Shown here in pieces: positions 7,989-16,337 of a DNA stretch of 64,000 nt. Positions within the stretch are counted from its first letter, which is position 1. Each line of letters begins with the position of its first letter. Source of the stretch: Christiangramia lutea (GTDB lineage Bacteria; Bacteroidota; Bacteroidia; Flavobacteriales; Flavobacteriaceae); contig NZ_JAKVTV010000003.1 in NCBI RefSeq assembly GCF_022489035.1, forward strand, positions 186,001-250,000, given 5' to 3'. The notes beneath the pieces were generated by a model. It was not told where the DNA came from and did no database searches. It worked only from the letters and a program-made list of their open reading frames with translations. The position numbers and the translations under genes were made by a program.

Positions 7989-9081
7989 ATAGCACTTTTT
8001 TATATTCAGCCAGGGTTTGCCTGGCCATTTCTGTAGTGGTAAAGTTCTCGATCAGCTTTTTATACGACCTTTCAGTGAATTTTTTCTGAAGAACTTTATC
8101 CTGGGACAAAGCTATCAATTTATCTGCTAATCTGGAGGCTTCGAATGGATTGCTTAACATACCATTTTCACCATCTGTTATTATTTCGGGGATTCCCCCA
8201 ACATTGGTGCTTACCACCGGAACTCGGTTATAAAAGCTTTCGTAGATGAATTGTGGGATACCTTCACTTTGTGAGGTCATAAGCGAAATGTCGAACTGGG
8301 ATATCAATTCTGAAGCTTCCGTTAAAAAGCCCGTAAACATACAATAATCCTGAAGGTTCTTTTCCCTGATCTGTCGATTGAAATCTTCGGTTCTTTCGGT
8401 GATCTTTCCAATTTCGATGAAATAGAAATTTTTCATCCCCAGCCGGTTGACTACATAATCTATGGTAGCTATCCAGGTGTCAAGATCTTTGGCCCTGATA
8501 TGGTTTGCGATGGTTCCAACCAGGATCTTTTCTTCCGGAATGTTATATCTTTCCCTTAGGGAAATAGCAGATCCGGTTTTTTTCGTAATTTTGGTACCAT
8601 GATAAACCGTAGATAATTTATTTCTTTCAACTATACAATTTGCAGTTACTTCCTTGGTGAAATTTGATACACAAAGAATCTTTTTAATCTGGGGATGGTT
8701 GTATTTAAAAAGTGTTTGTTCTCTCTTTTTTATTGGAAAAGAGGTCTTCTTACTAAGAACAAAAGGAGGTAATTTTGAAAGGAAGGTTGCCATAACGGCA
8801 AGGGTAAGAGCGGTGGTATCATGAATATGGACAAGGTCTATTTTTTCCTTTTTACATATCCTTATAATTTTCCAAACATATCTCAAATCAAATTTCACCA
8901 GCAAAGGTGAAATAATTGTTCTGATGGCAAGCCTGGGAAGTCTTTTATGCGCCTCAGAGTTTCTCAGGCATAAAACATAATGTTCAGCATCTTTAAGATC
9001 TGTGCATAAATTACAAAGGTGGTTTTCACCTCCTCCCCAGTTTTTGGCAGCGGATAGATGCAGAATTTTTAACTTTTTCAC
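7963..9081 (-). CDS. Glycosyltransferase family 4
   Basis: A 372-residue GT-B fold glycosyltransferase. The N-terminal domain has LKILHLSAAKNWGGGENHL, with the Gly-rich donor/acceptor loop. The C-terminal domain has VGTIANHIRAKDLDTWI, the SEGIPQFIYESFYNRVPVV loop with the catalytic E-x7-E region, and VGGIPEIITDGENG. The start codon is GTG: it gives the usual family N-terminus, and no in-frame ATG precedes the domain. It probably transfers a sugar from an NDP donor to a surface glycan. It heads an operon with tsaC, cca and ctaA, an unusual pairing. The 239 bases upstream (9082-9320) hold no gene, only a terminator at 9197-9227. Confidence 0.85.
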   Translation of the reverse strand: MKKLKILHLSAAKNWGGGENHLCNLCTDLKDAEHYVLCLRNSEAHKRLPRLAIRTIISPLLVKFDLRYVWKIIRICKKEKIDLVHIHDTTALTLAVMATFLSKLPPFVLSKKTSFPIKKREQTLFKYNHPQIKKILCVSNFTKEVTANCIVERNKLSTVYHGTKITKKTGSAISLRERYNIPEEKILVGTIANHIRAKDLDTWIATIDYVVNRLGMKNFYFIEIGKITERTEDFNRQIREKNLQDYCMFTGFLTEASELISQFDISLMTSQSEGIPQFIYESFYNRVPVVSTNVGGIPEIITDGENGMLSNPFEASRLADKLIALSQDKVLQKKFTERSYKKLIENFTTTEMARQTLAEYKKVLYGENRSGS

Positions 9082-9196
9082 CAGGTGGTTAGATTTTAGA
9101 AACCGTAAATATAATGTGGATTCCTAACTCTAGTATTCGAACTACTTTAATTTCATGAAATTTTTAGATAATAACATTTGTCAATCCAGACCTTTT

Positions 9197-9227
9197 AAAA
9201 AAAATGCCCCTGCTTTAACAAGGGCAT
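9197..9227 (-). terminator. Rho-independent terminator after the broken secreted-protein gene
   Basis: Read on the minus strand, ATGCCC and GGGCAT pair (9222-9227 with 9204-9209) across a 12-base loop, followed by seven T residues (9203-9197). It would end the transcript of the gene at 9321-9886. Confidence 0.75.
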
Positions 9228-9320
9228 AATTATGAAAATCTATCAGAACTGAAAAAACACTTTCTTTTAGAATAATGGGAATTATCTAAATTCCTGAAAT
9301 GAATTAACAAAAAAATAGAA

Positions 9321-9886
9321 TTAATAACATCTGTTGGACTCCATGATCTCCTTAATTCTTTTATTTACGCTTAGGGTTTTAATACACTGGTCTGTCCTGC
9401 TATTATACCAAACCCGATAAGTTTTTCCATCGTTCGAGTGATTTTTACCTTCCTTGAATCCTCTATATTCCAATTCATCATAGGCCCGTAGAGCCATTTC
9501 ACCTTCAAGGTCCTGGTAACGAACATAATTACGGTTTCCTCCACTATTTCTTCCTCTATCGCGATCTCTATAACTAGAGTCTGAGTATCTTCCTTTGTCA
9601 CAGTCGGCCTCTGGGGCTCGAACTGCAGATTTCACTCTTCCATCGGCAATTCTAACAATAGCACAACGGTCTTTCCTGTGTTCCACCAGTACTGGTAAAT
9701 CTGCCCAGAACTTTTATCAACTTTAATCAAATCATAACCTCTGTCTTCAATTGCAATTTCTGAAGAACTCCCCCTTGCACCAATAAGATCTCTAAGGTCG
9801 TATGCTGTTTCCTGAGACTGTACAATTTCTGAGCTCAACAGAATGATACAGGGTAATAGTAGCAACATTAAATTTTTCATAATCAT
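9321..9886 (-). pseudogene. Secreted protein with two tandem YWWN-type repeats, frameshifted
   Basis: Two overlapping frames together encode one small exported protein. The first frame (9632-9886) has a signal peptide, mature start near QSQETAYDL, and a domain with DLIGARGSSSEIAIEDRGY and QIYQYWWNTGK. The matching continuation DRCAIVRIADGRV is in the -1 frame (9321-9686). One missing A or G in the GGAAAGACC run (about 9671-9675) would rejoin them. The second frame continues into a second copy of the same domain (DLEGEMALRAYDELEYRGF, TYRVWYNSRTDQC). I know this domain as a short Bacteroidota family without assigned function. It is either a real inactivating frameshift or a sequence error; the start is ATG at 9880 or 9886. 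Confidence 0.75.
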
Positions 9887-10043
9887 CTGTTTTATAGGTA
9901 AATAAAATTTAATTTACGTTTTTTTCAGAATAATTAACCGAAATAAAAAAAAATTAATTTCAGATATTCCTATTTGAATGATATAAGGGCTTTTGTTTAA
10001 CATTATGGCGTTGGTTGGTAGATATTTCAGGAAAAAAAACTTG

Positions 10044-10943
10044 TTAGAGTTTTAGATAATCGGCAACCTTCATGTAGAACTTTTTATTGATTTCAATCGA
10101 TTCTTCCCTTATGCCGGTATATGCCCTGGCCTTTTTATATTCATCCAGGCAGTCTTCAAAAGTTGAAATATTAGGGGCATATTTGAAATCGTAGAATTTT
10201 GAAGAGTTGGGAACAACTGTAACTTTTTTATTTAATATCATTCCCCAGTACATGGCGTGGTAGCTATTCGTGATAAGATGTTCACAGGAACCAATAAAAC
10301 CTGATAATTCTTCAATATCATCGTTATTAGCACTACTGGGTAAAATCGAAAATTTCTGCAGAAGTTTTTCATCTTTCAGGCTTTTAGTGTGAAACACGAT
10401 ACCCACTTCATTTTCGACCGAATATTCCCTGTCGAATACCGGGTGCATGCAGCTAACACACGGGACGTACTCCCCTGGGCCTGTGAAATCCCTGGTTCCC
10501 GATAATCCAAACCTGGATATATCTATGTTATAATTGGAGAGCTTTTTAAAATCTCCAGTTTTTTTAGAATTGTGCCCTGCACCCCAAAAAACAATTTTTT
10601 TACCTCTCTGTGCAAGTTCCTCGAATAACTTCATTTGCTTCTCAAAACTCCCGCGGTTCAGCAAGCCACCGCCACCTACGATCAAAGAATTTTTATTGAT
10701 AGTGTTCACAAAGTGATCTTGCTTTTCCTTTTCAGTCTCTCGATATAAAAAGATATCGAGTTCAGTATTCTTCAGACTGTCGAAATAATGGTGAGGTGCG
10801 CAGTAAAAATCACCAACATTCTGTTTATTAATTCGGTGAATGTTTATTACATCTTCGTTAGACTGAACAGAATTGCGAATCCTTTTTAAAGATCTTCGAC
10901 GTGATTTTTTCCTTTCTAAGGAATTCAGGAATTTTTTGACCAT
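10044..10943 (-). CDS. Polysaccharide pyruvyl transferase family protein
   Basis: A 299-residue protein of the CsaB/WcaK-like family (PF04230). Typical features are the early KQNVGDFYCAPHHYFDSL, the GGGGLLNRGSF loop, KKIVFWGAGHNS and the late HLITNSYHAMYWGMIL segment that replaces the usual TxRxHGxxxA motif. Members transfer pyruvate from PEP to sugar residues, or in some cases act as glycosyltransferases of surface polysaccharides. A basic N-terminus (KKSRRRSLKRIR) may bind membrane or acidic glycans. It stands alone on the minus strand beside other polysaccharide genes. The gap to the broken gene downstream (9887-10043) holds nothing I recognise. Confidence 0.8.
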   Translation of the reverse strand: MVKKFLNSLERKKSRRRSLKRIRNSVQSNEDVINIHRINKQNVGDFYCAPHHYFDSLKNTELDIFLYRETEKEKQDHFVNTINKNSLIVGGGGLLNRGSFEKQMKLFEELAQRGKKIVFWGAGHNSKKTGDFKKLSNYNIDISRFGLSGTRDFTGPGEYVPCVSCMHPVFDREYSVENEVGIVFHTKSLKDEKLLQKFSILPSSANNDDIEELSGFIGSCEHLITNSYHAMYWGMILNKKVTVVPNSSKFYDFKYAPNISTFEDCLDEYKKARAYTGIREESIEINKKFYMKVADYLKL

Positions 10944-11053
10944 ATAAGTGAGTTGACCTCAAAATTAAGAGATTTTTTTGCTTTTAAAGTCTGGAAGTAT
11001 AAAACATAATTCATTTTAGGTCTTTCCAAAAGTAGAATAATCCGGTATTATTT

Positions 11054-11061
11054 TAAATTTG
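11054..11061 (+). promoter_or_regulatory. -7 promoter element of the LPS kinase gene
   Basis: TAAATTTG matches TAnnTTTG exactly. Only four bases separate it from the ATG at 11066, so the mRNA would have almost no leader. Confidence 0.5.
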
Positions 11062-11065
11062 AAGC

Positions 11066-11827
11066 ATGAATTTTAAGATTTCACCGGAATATAAAGATCA
11101 TCAGGCTGAAATTATCGACCTGGTTAAGAATTTCAATGAAGAAGGAGAAACTATTTTTCAATCCCGAAATACCTTGAAAATAGTTCAGATAAATGGAAAG
11201 GATATCAATATTAAATCTTTTCGAATACCAAATCTTGTAAACCAAATAGCTTATAGGTTTTTCAGAAAATCTAAGGCTCAAAGATCATTTGAATACGCAA
11301 GCCTGTTGACATCCAAAGCTGTAGGTACCCCAACGCCTATTGCATATTTCGAGAAAAACCATGCTTTAACCTTTGGGCAAAGTTATTATATAAGTAATCA
11401 AATGCATTACGACCTCACTTATCGTGAACTGGTCACTGAGCCAGATTATCCAGATCACGAGTATATCCTTAGAGCTTTTACCCGTTTTACTTTCGATTTG
11501 CATGAAAAACAGGTCCAGTTCCTGGATCATTCTCCAGGAAACACGTTAATTCAAAAGGAAGGTGGGGATTATAAATTTTTTCTGGTAGACCTAAACCGAA
11601 TGAACTTCAAAGAGCTTTCATTTGAAGAACGAATGCTTAATTTCTCACGGCTTACCCCAAAAAAGGAAATGGTTGAAATTATGGCCGATGAGTATGCAAA
11701 GTTAATAGGAAGGCCAAAACCGGAAGTGTTCGCGAAGATGTGGTTTTATACGAACCAGTTCCAGGAAAAATTCCAGCGGAAAAAAAGAATCAAGAAAAAA
11801 CTGAAATTCTGGAAAAAGACTAATTAG
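11066..11827 (+). CDS. Lipopolysaccharide/Kdo kinase family protein (InaA/KdkA-like)
   Basis: A 253-residue protein with a kinase-like fold. Visible elements are a possible nucleotide lysine in INIKSF (K50), the catalytic-loop equivalent FLDHSPGNTL (D154, N159) and LVDLNRMNF (D175) in place of DFG. These match the InaA/KdkA group that phosphorylates Kdo or heptose of the LPS inner core at the cytoplasmic side of the inner membrane. The C-terminus is strongly basic (RKKRIKKKLKFWKK), suiting membrane contact. It is transcribed convergently with the CDP-glycerol transferase gene; the 3' ends overlap by 8 bases. The exact acceptor sugar is not known. Confidence 0.8.
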   Translation: MNFKISPEYKDHQAEIIDLVKNFNEEGETIFQSRNTLKIVQINGKDINIKSFRIPNLVNQIAYRFFRKSKAQRSFEYASLLTSKAVGTPTPIAYFEKNHALTFGQSYYISNQMHYDLTYRELVTEPDYPDHEYILRAFTRFTFDLHEKQVQFLDHSPGNTLIQKEGGDYKFFLVDLNRMNFKELSFEERMLNFSRLTPKKEMVEIMADEYAKLIGRPKPEVFAKMWFYTNQFQEKFQRKKRIKKKLKFWKKTN

Positions 11828-12890
11828 ATTCAGGGATGGTATATGCTTTGGAGTAAGTTTTTAATGTCCAGTAATTCAATTGCTTCCTGATCTTATATTT
11901 CCTAATCAGGTTCAAAGGTTTAGGTTTCAGATAAGATTTGTCCTTATGCAGAAAGTCTATACAGGCCTGGATCACTCTTCCACTAGATCTACCATCTGTA
12001 AAAGGCTGGGAAAACTCCGCAAACTTATCGATCTCCTTGATTAAGTCTGTAGGATATTCCAGAGCTTTATCGAAAGCTTTCTCGATCTCTGAAGGCTTGG
12101 AGATATCAATCAAATAAGATCCCGGCATGTTATTCTGGAAAGTGACCACAGGTTTTCTTTGTAGCAGGAACTCTATGATCGCTGAGGTAGTATCAGAGAA
12201 CATGATATCTGCCTTTTTGAATAAAGGGATAAGGTCTGTAGTATCGTAAAACTTGAAATTCTCGTTTTCCATGCTTCTGAATTTCTCCCTGGTTTCATTT
12301 CCGAGTTTAGGATGTAACACCGCCATGAACTGATACTTTCCCGTCCTGGAAAGCCTTTCAATTTCAGCGACTACATCTTCTTTCAAAGCCAGGCTGTAAT
12401 ATCTGGTAAAAGTCGAAGAAATTAGGATAATGGGTTTTTCGTTTTCAGTTTTTTCAAGAGGAAAAAGTGGATCCATTTTGGACCAGCCGGTTTCTTTTAC
12501 CTCAAAACTTTTATATTTTTCCTGTCTTTTCTTGAACGGACCCGTACTCGATGGTCCCTGAGTGCAGTAAAGGTCAAAGAAACCACGTATGGTAAACTGG
12601 TCGGTGCCTTTTCTTTTGTTAGCCGGAAAACCGTGAAATACCTGCACCTTTAGTCCAGAGATAAAATCTGGAACGGTATCGGTAACTGCCAGAACAACAT
12701 GCGGCTTATAGTCTACTGCGTCCTGAATTTGATCTATCAACTCTCCATTTTGGGGAAACAGGTTTTTAGGATCCTCCAATCCAGAAAACCATTTTACCTG
12801 ATAACCACGTCTTTGAATTTCTTCCTGTAAAGGTTTGCCGATGGGAATGGCGTAGGCGTGGTTTATATAAATGAGGAAACGGTATTTCAT
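11820..12890 (-). CDS. CDP-glycerol glycerophosphotransferase family protein
   Basis: A 356-residue GT-B-like enzyme of the TagB/TagF group (PF04464). Motifs seen are VFHGFPANKRKGTDQF (the His-Gly-rich N-terminal loop), ILISSTFTRYYS, AVLHPKLGNETREKF, and the C-terminal ADIMFSDTTSAIIEFLL with the RPVVTF strand. Family members transfer glycerol-phosphate or ribitol-phosphate from a CDP donor; in a Gram-negative a glycerol-phosphate decoration of LOS or capsule is likely. It overlaps the GT9 gene by four bases (ATGA), so translation is coupled. A basic tail ends the protein. Donor and acceptor are inferred. Confidence 0.82.
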   Translation of the reverse strand: MKYRFLIYINHAYAIPIGKPLQEEIQRRGYQVKWFSGLEDPKNLFPQNGELIDQIQDAVDYKPHVVLAVTDTVPDFISGLKVQVFHGFPANKRKGTDQFTIRGFFDLYCTQGPSSTGPFKKRQEKYKSFEVKETGWSKMDPLFPLEKTENEKPIILISSTFTRYYSLALKEDVVAEIERLSRTGKYQFMAVLHPKLGNETREKFRSMENENFKFYDTTDLIPLFKKADIMFSDTTSAIIEFLLQRKPVVTFQNNMPGSYLIDISKPSEIEKAFDKALEYPTDLIKEIDKFAEFSQPFTDGRSSGRVIQACIDFLHKDKSYLKPKPLNLIRKYKIRKQLNYWTLKTYSKAYTIPESN

Positions 12891-13936
12891 TTTGAATTGA
12901 TTTTTAAGAATTTATCCAGTTCCCCGGTGATATACTCAGGCTTAAAGGCTTTATAAAGTCTTTCCCAATCCTTTTTTAGCTGCTTTTCGGGCTTAGCCTT
13001 AAAAATACTACTGTCATAATCTCGTAAGTGAACCGAAATGTTCCGCTTCCCGTCCTCATAAATATTCCAGTTCTCTTTGTTCAAAGGAGGGGAGAAAATA
13101 GCAAAAGTTGGAATGTTTAAAGCCTTGGCCATATTTACCGATCCGCCTTCATTACCAATTAAACCATCGCAATGGTAGGTAAGGGAAAGAAATTCACGCA
13201 AACTTTTTCCATAAATTTCAAGATGTATATTGTTCCTGGTTTCTGGCTGGCAAAGCTTATAAAGTTCTTCAATATCATCTTTCTGGGAAGGGATATAATT
13301 AAATAACAAATTTGCATTTGTCTTTTCAATAATTCCATCCAGGAGTGGAGCCAGATAGGGTAGTGGATAGGTCTTTCGGGGAGAGCTTCCTAAGGCTCCA
13401 ATCATATAAAGGTTTTTAGAAAGATCTATCCCTGTATCTGTAATAAGTTGTTTTGCCTGCGCAACTTCCTCCTTTTTCAGATAAATTTTAGGCTTTATTT
13501 CTTTCGGGAAATTATCAGAAAGAGGGGAGAGCATTCTGAGCCTTTTTTCAATTGCCGCACCGGCAGAGGTTTCCGCTTCGATTTTTCTGCTGAAAACATG
13601 AGTGCATAGCGGTCTTGTATATTTTTTACTGTAAGCGATCCTAAATTTAGCCCCGGAAAGCCCGGTTAACAGAGCAGTTCGAAGATTGGAGTAAACATCG
13701 ATCACCGCATAATATCCCTCATTTTTGGCATTTTTTATCAGACTTCTTAAGCTCTGATCTTTTTCGGGCATGATGATCCTGTCGATATTGGGATTGTTCT
13801 GAACAACAGGAAATGTATTTTGGTAGATCATGTAATGCAATTCGGCTTCTGGAAATTCTTTCCGAAGAGCCTCAAATAGGATTGAGGATGTAAGCACATC
13901 CCCAATCATTTTCATTTGTATTACAAGTATCTTCAA
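12887..13936 (-). CDS. Glycosyltransferase family 9 (heptosyltransferase-like)
   Basis: A 349-residue GT-B protein of the LPS heptosyltransferase family. It has KILVIQMKMIGDVLTSSILFEALR at the N-terminus, a central YMIGALGSSPRKTYPLP donor-binding segment and GLIGNEGGSVNMAKALNIPTFAIF near the C-terminus. The start is TTG: this codon gives the standard family N-terminus, while the next ATG would cut off the first beta strand. It adds a sugar, classically heptose, to the LPS inner core. It lies 9 bases after the dapD stop and overlaps the next gene, so dapD, this gene and the CDP-glycerol transferase gene form an operon. Confidence 0.85.
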   Translation of the reverse strand: MKILVIQMKMIGDVLTSSILFEALRKEFPEAELHYMIYQNTFPVVQNNPNIDRIIMPEKDQSLRSLIKNAKNEGYYAVIDVYSNLRTALLTGLSGAKFRIAYSKKYTRPLCTHVFSRKIEAETSAGAAIEKRLRMLSPLSDNFPKEIKPKIYLKKEEVAQAKQLITDTGIDLSKNLYMIGALGSSPRKTYPLPYLAPLLDGIIEKTNANLLFNYIPSQKDDIEELYKLCQPETRNNIHLEIYGKSLREFLSLTYHCDGLIGNEGGSVNMAKALNIPTFAIFSPPLNKENWNIYEDGKRNISVHLRDYDSSIFKAKPEKQLKKDWERLYKAFKPEYITGELDKFLKINSK

Positions 13937-13945
13937 ATCTTATTT

Positions 13946-14761
13946 CTAAACAGCTACGTTATATTCACGCAGGGCATCGTTAAGGGAAGTCTTCTTATTA
14001 GTGCTCTCTTTCCTTTTTCCTATGATCAAGGCGCATGGAACCTGGAATTCTCCAGCAGGAAACTTTTTGGTGTAACTGCCAGGGATCACTACCGACCGTG
14101 CCGGAACGTATCCTTTAAATTCTTTTGGTTCATCCCCGGTCACATCTATGATCTTTGTTGAACCTGTAAGTACTACATTCGCACCTAGAACAGCTTCTTT
14201 TTCAATTCGAATTCCTTCAACCACAATACTTCTGGATCCAAGAAAAGCATTGTCTTCAACGATCACTGGTGCAGCCTGCAAAGGTTCCAAAACACCTCCA
14301 ATTCCAACTCCGCCACTTAGATGTACATTTTTCCCAATTTGCGCACAACTTCCAACGGTTGCCCAGGTATCTACCATCGTGCCCTCGTCTACATATGCAC
14401 CAATATTTACATAACTCGGCATCATGATAACGCCCGAAGAAATATAGGCACCATGTCGAGCTACAGCATTAGGTACAACTCGAATTCCTTTTTCCTTATA
14501 ACCCCTTTTAAGAGGCATTTTATCGTGGTACTCAAATATGCCGGCTTCCAGAGTCTCCATCTTCTGAATAGGGAAGTAAAGCACAACTGCTTTTTTAACC
14601 CATTCGTTCACCTGCCAGCCATCAGCAGTAGGTTCTGCGACCCTTAGTTCACCCTTGTCTAAAAGGTCAATTACTTTTTTGATTGTATCTGTTGTATCTG
14701 TATCTTGAAGCAGGTCCCTGTTTCCCCAGGCGGCCTCGATTTTCGTTTTTAGCTGATTCAT
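13946..14761 (-). CDS. dapD: 2,3,4,5-tetrahydropyridine-2,6-dicarboxylate N-succinyltransferase
   Basis: A 271-residue hexapeptide-repeat (left-handed beta-helix) acyltransferase. It makes N-succinyl-L-2-amino-6-oxopimelate from tetrahydrodipicolinate and succinyl-CoA in the lysine/meso-diaminopimelate pathway. The usual pieces are all present: PTADGWQVNEWVKKAVVLYF, RVVPNAVARHGAYI, VMMPSYVNIGAYVDEGTMVD-like repeats, GVLEPLQAAPVIVEDNAF and ARSVVIPGSYTKKFPAGEF. Length is standard. It leads an operon with two LPS core genes, so peptidoglycan precursor and LOS genes share a transcript. Confidence 0.96.
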   Translation of the reverse strand: MNQLKTKIEAAWGNRDLLQDTDTTDTIKKVIDLLDKGELRVAEPTADGWQVNEWVKKAVVLYFPIQKMETLEAGIFEYHDKMPLKRGYKEKGIRVVPNAVARHGAYISSGVIMMPSYVNIGAYVDEGTMVDTWATVGSCAQIGKNVHLSGGVGIGGVLEPLQAAPVIVEDNAFLGSRSIVVEGIRIEKEAVLGANVVLTGSTKIIDVTGDEPKEFKGYVPARSVVIPGSYTKKFPAGEFQVPCALIIGKRKESTNKKTSLNDALREYNVAV

Positions 14762-14775
14762 TTTCTAATTTTTTT

Positions 14776-14783
14776 CAAATATA
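14776..14783 (-). promoter_or_regulatory. -7 promoter element of dapD
   Basis: On the minus strand TATATTTG matches TAnnTTTG, 14 bases before the dapD ATG. Confidence 0.5.
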
Positions 14784-14825
14784 ACAGCTATAAGGCAATA
14801 TTTATGGACAAACGAATATAAACCT

Positions 14826-14833
14826 TACCTTTG
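14826..14833 (+). promoter_or_regulatory. -7 promoter element of ruvX
   Basis: TACCTTTG matches TAnnTTTG, 14 bases before the ruvX ATG. No good TTG is seen at -33. It forms a divergent pair with the dapD element. Confidence 0.5.
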
Positions 14834-14847
14834 CCTAAAATTTTGAA

Positions 14848-15255
14848 ATGGCCAGAATTTTAGCCCTGGATTACGGAACAAAAAGAACAGGAATAGCGGT
14901 TACCGATGAGCTTAAGATGATCGCTTCTGGTCTTACTACCGTTCAAACGCCAGATCTTATAAAATTTCTTGAAGACTATTTCAATAATGAAAAGGTGGAA
15001 CGCGTTTTGGTTGGAGAACCAAAGCAGATGGATGATTCGCCTTCACAAAGTGAAGTTCATATTCAGGAATTTTTAAAGGAATTCTCCAAACGTTTTCCGG
15101 GAATGCCACTGGAAAGGGTAGATGAGCGATTTACCAGTAAAATGGCTATGCAGAGCATGATAGATGGAGGGCTGAAAAAGAAAAAGAGGCGCGATAAAGC
15201 TTTAGTAGATGAAATTAGTGCGACCATCATTTTGCAGACCTGGCTGTATGAATAA
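14848..15255 (+). CDS. ruvX: Holliday junction resolvase-like protein RuvX/YqgF
   Basis: A 135-residue RNase H-fold nuclease. Motifs are ILALDYGTKRTGIAVTDE (first catalytic Asp), VLVGEPKQMDDSPS (Glu), DERFTSKMA and the basic C-terminal GGLKKKKRRDKALVDEISATIIL (last catalytic Asp). YqgF is implicated in 16S rRNA 5'-end processing and may resolve Holliday junctions. It precedes the four-helix bundle protein and def on the same strand, with short gaps that suggest one transcript. Confidence 0.93.
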   Translation: MARILALDYGTKRTGIAVTDELKMIASGLTTVQTPDLIKFLEDYFNNEKVERVLVGEPKQMDDSPSQSEVHIQEFLKEFSKRFPGMPLERVDERFTSKMAMQSMIDGGLKKKKRRDKALVDEISATIILQTWLYE

Positions 15256-15286
15256 TTATTTTATAATGGATATTGAATAATAATTC

Positions 15287-15649
15287 ATGAAAAATGATTT
15301 AATAGTTCGCTCTAAGAAATTTGCACATGAATGTGTTAAACTGGCATTAGGTCTTCCTAAAAATAAACTTGGAGATCATATTCAAGGTCAGTTAATTAGA
15401 TCATCGACTTCGGTTGCGGCCAATTACAGGGCAGCGTGCCTTGGACAGTCTAAGAAAGCATTTGTTTCCAAGTTGGGGATTGTGATTGAGGAAGCTGATG
15501 AATGTATCTTTTGGATAGAATTTCTTAAAGATGAGAATCTGCGAAGCGATGAAACAACTAATATATTATTAGGTGAAGCTAGAGAACTCACTAGCATATT
15601 TATTGCATCTAGAATTACTGCGATTAAAAACATCAACCAGGCGAAATAG
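15287..15649 (+). CDS. Four-helix bundle protein (S23/IVP family)
   Basis: A 120-residue all-helical protein of the family first seen as ORFs in 23S rRNA intervening sequences (TIGR02436). Family marks are KSKKFA-like helix 1, LIRSSTSVAANYRAA and SKLGIVIEEADECIFWIEFL. Here it is freestanding, between ruvX and def, not in an rRNA gene. Function is unknown; structural members form pentamers and may bind nucleic acid. Such genes are scattered in Bacteroidota genomes and behave like small mobile passengers, which is inference. Confidence 0.9.
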   Translation: MKNDLIVRSKKFAHECVKLALGLPKNKLGDHIQGQLIRSSTSVAANYRAACLGQSKKAFVSKLGIVIEEADECIFWIEFLKDENLRSDETTNILLGEARELTSIFIASRITAIKNINQAK

Positions 15650-15688
15650 ATTATAAAATATCAATTATAAAATATTCAATTAAAAGAA

Positions 15689-16279
15689 ATGATTTTACCA
15701 ATTGTAGCATACGGAGATCCTGTTTTAAAAAAGAAAGCAAAAGAAATAGATAAGGATTATCCAAAACTTGAGGAATTGATCGACAATATGTGGGATACCA
15801 TGTACAATGCTTATGGTGTTGGACTTGCTGCTCCGCAAATTGGATTGCCTATTAGAATGTTCATGATAGATCCGGCTCCATTTGCCGAGGATGAGGAACT
15901 TCCTGAAGATGAAAAAGAGCAGTTAAAAGACCTTAGAAAAGTTTTTATCAATCCGCAGATTATCGAGGAAGAAGGAGAAGAATGGGCTTTTAGCGAAGGA
16001 TGTTTAAGTATTCCCGAGGTTCGTGAGGATGTTTTTAGAAAGCCAGATATCACAATTGAGTATTATGATGAAAACTGGGAAAAGCATACCGAAAAATACT
16101 CAGGTCTCGCGGCAAGAGTAATTCAGCATGAGTATGATCATATCGAGGGGATTCTTTTTACCGATAAGCTTTCCAGTCTCAAAAAGAGATTGATAAAAGG
16201 GAAGCTTGCCAGTATTTCCAAGGGTAAGATCAATGTAGAATATAGAATGCGTTTTCCTTTGGCTAAAAAAGCCCGTTAA
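15689..16279 (+). CDS. def: Peptide deformylase
   Basis: A 196-residue metallohydrolase that removes the formyl group from nascent proteins. All three motifs are intact: GVGLAAPQIG (45-54 region), EGCLSIPE with the Cys ligand, and QHEYDHIEG with both His ligands and the catalytic Glu. An acidic insert (DEELPEDEKEQ) lies between motifs 1 and 2, as is common in Bacteroidota. It follows ruvX and the four-helix gene and precedes the DUF5606 gene by 58 bases. Confidence 0.96.
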   Translation: MILPIVAYGDPVLKKKAKEIDKDYPKLEELIDNMWDTMYNAYGVGLAAPQIGLPIRMFMIDPAPFAEDEELPEDEKEQLKDLRKVFINPQIIEEEGEEWAFSEGCLSIPEVREDVFRKPDITIEYYDENWEKHTEKYSGLAARVIQHEYDHIEGILFTDKLSSLKKRLIKGKLASISKGKINVEYRMRFPLAKKAR

Positions 16280-16337
16280 AGGCTTTGATAATTAATTCTG
16301 GCAATTGATATTTGCCAACCTAAATTTAAAAACTACT

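Noticed and set aside
9665-9680. Programmed -1 frameshift in the YWWN-domain gene
   Set aside because: The run GGAAAGACC is not an X-XXY-YYZ slippery heptamer and no strong downstream hairpin is seen; a mutation or sequencing error is simpler.
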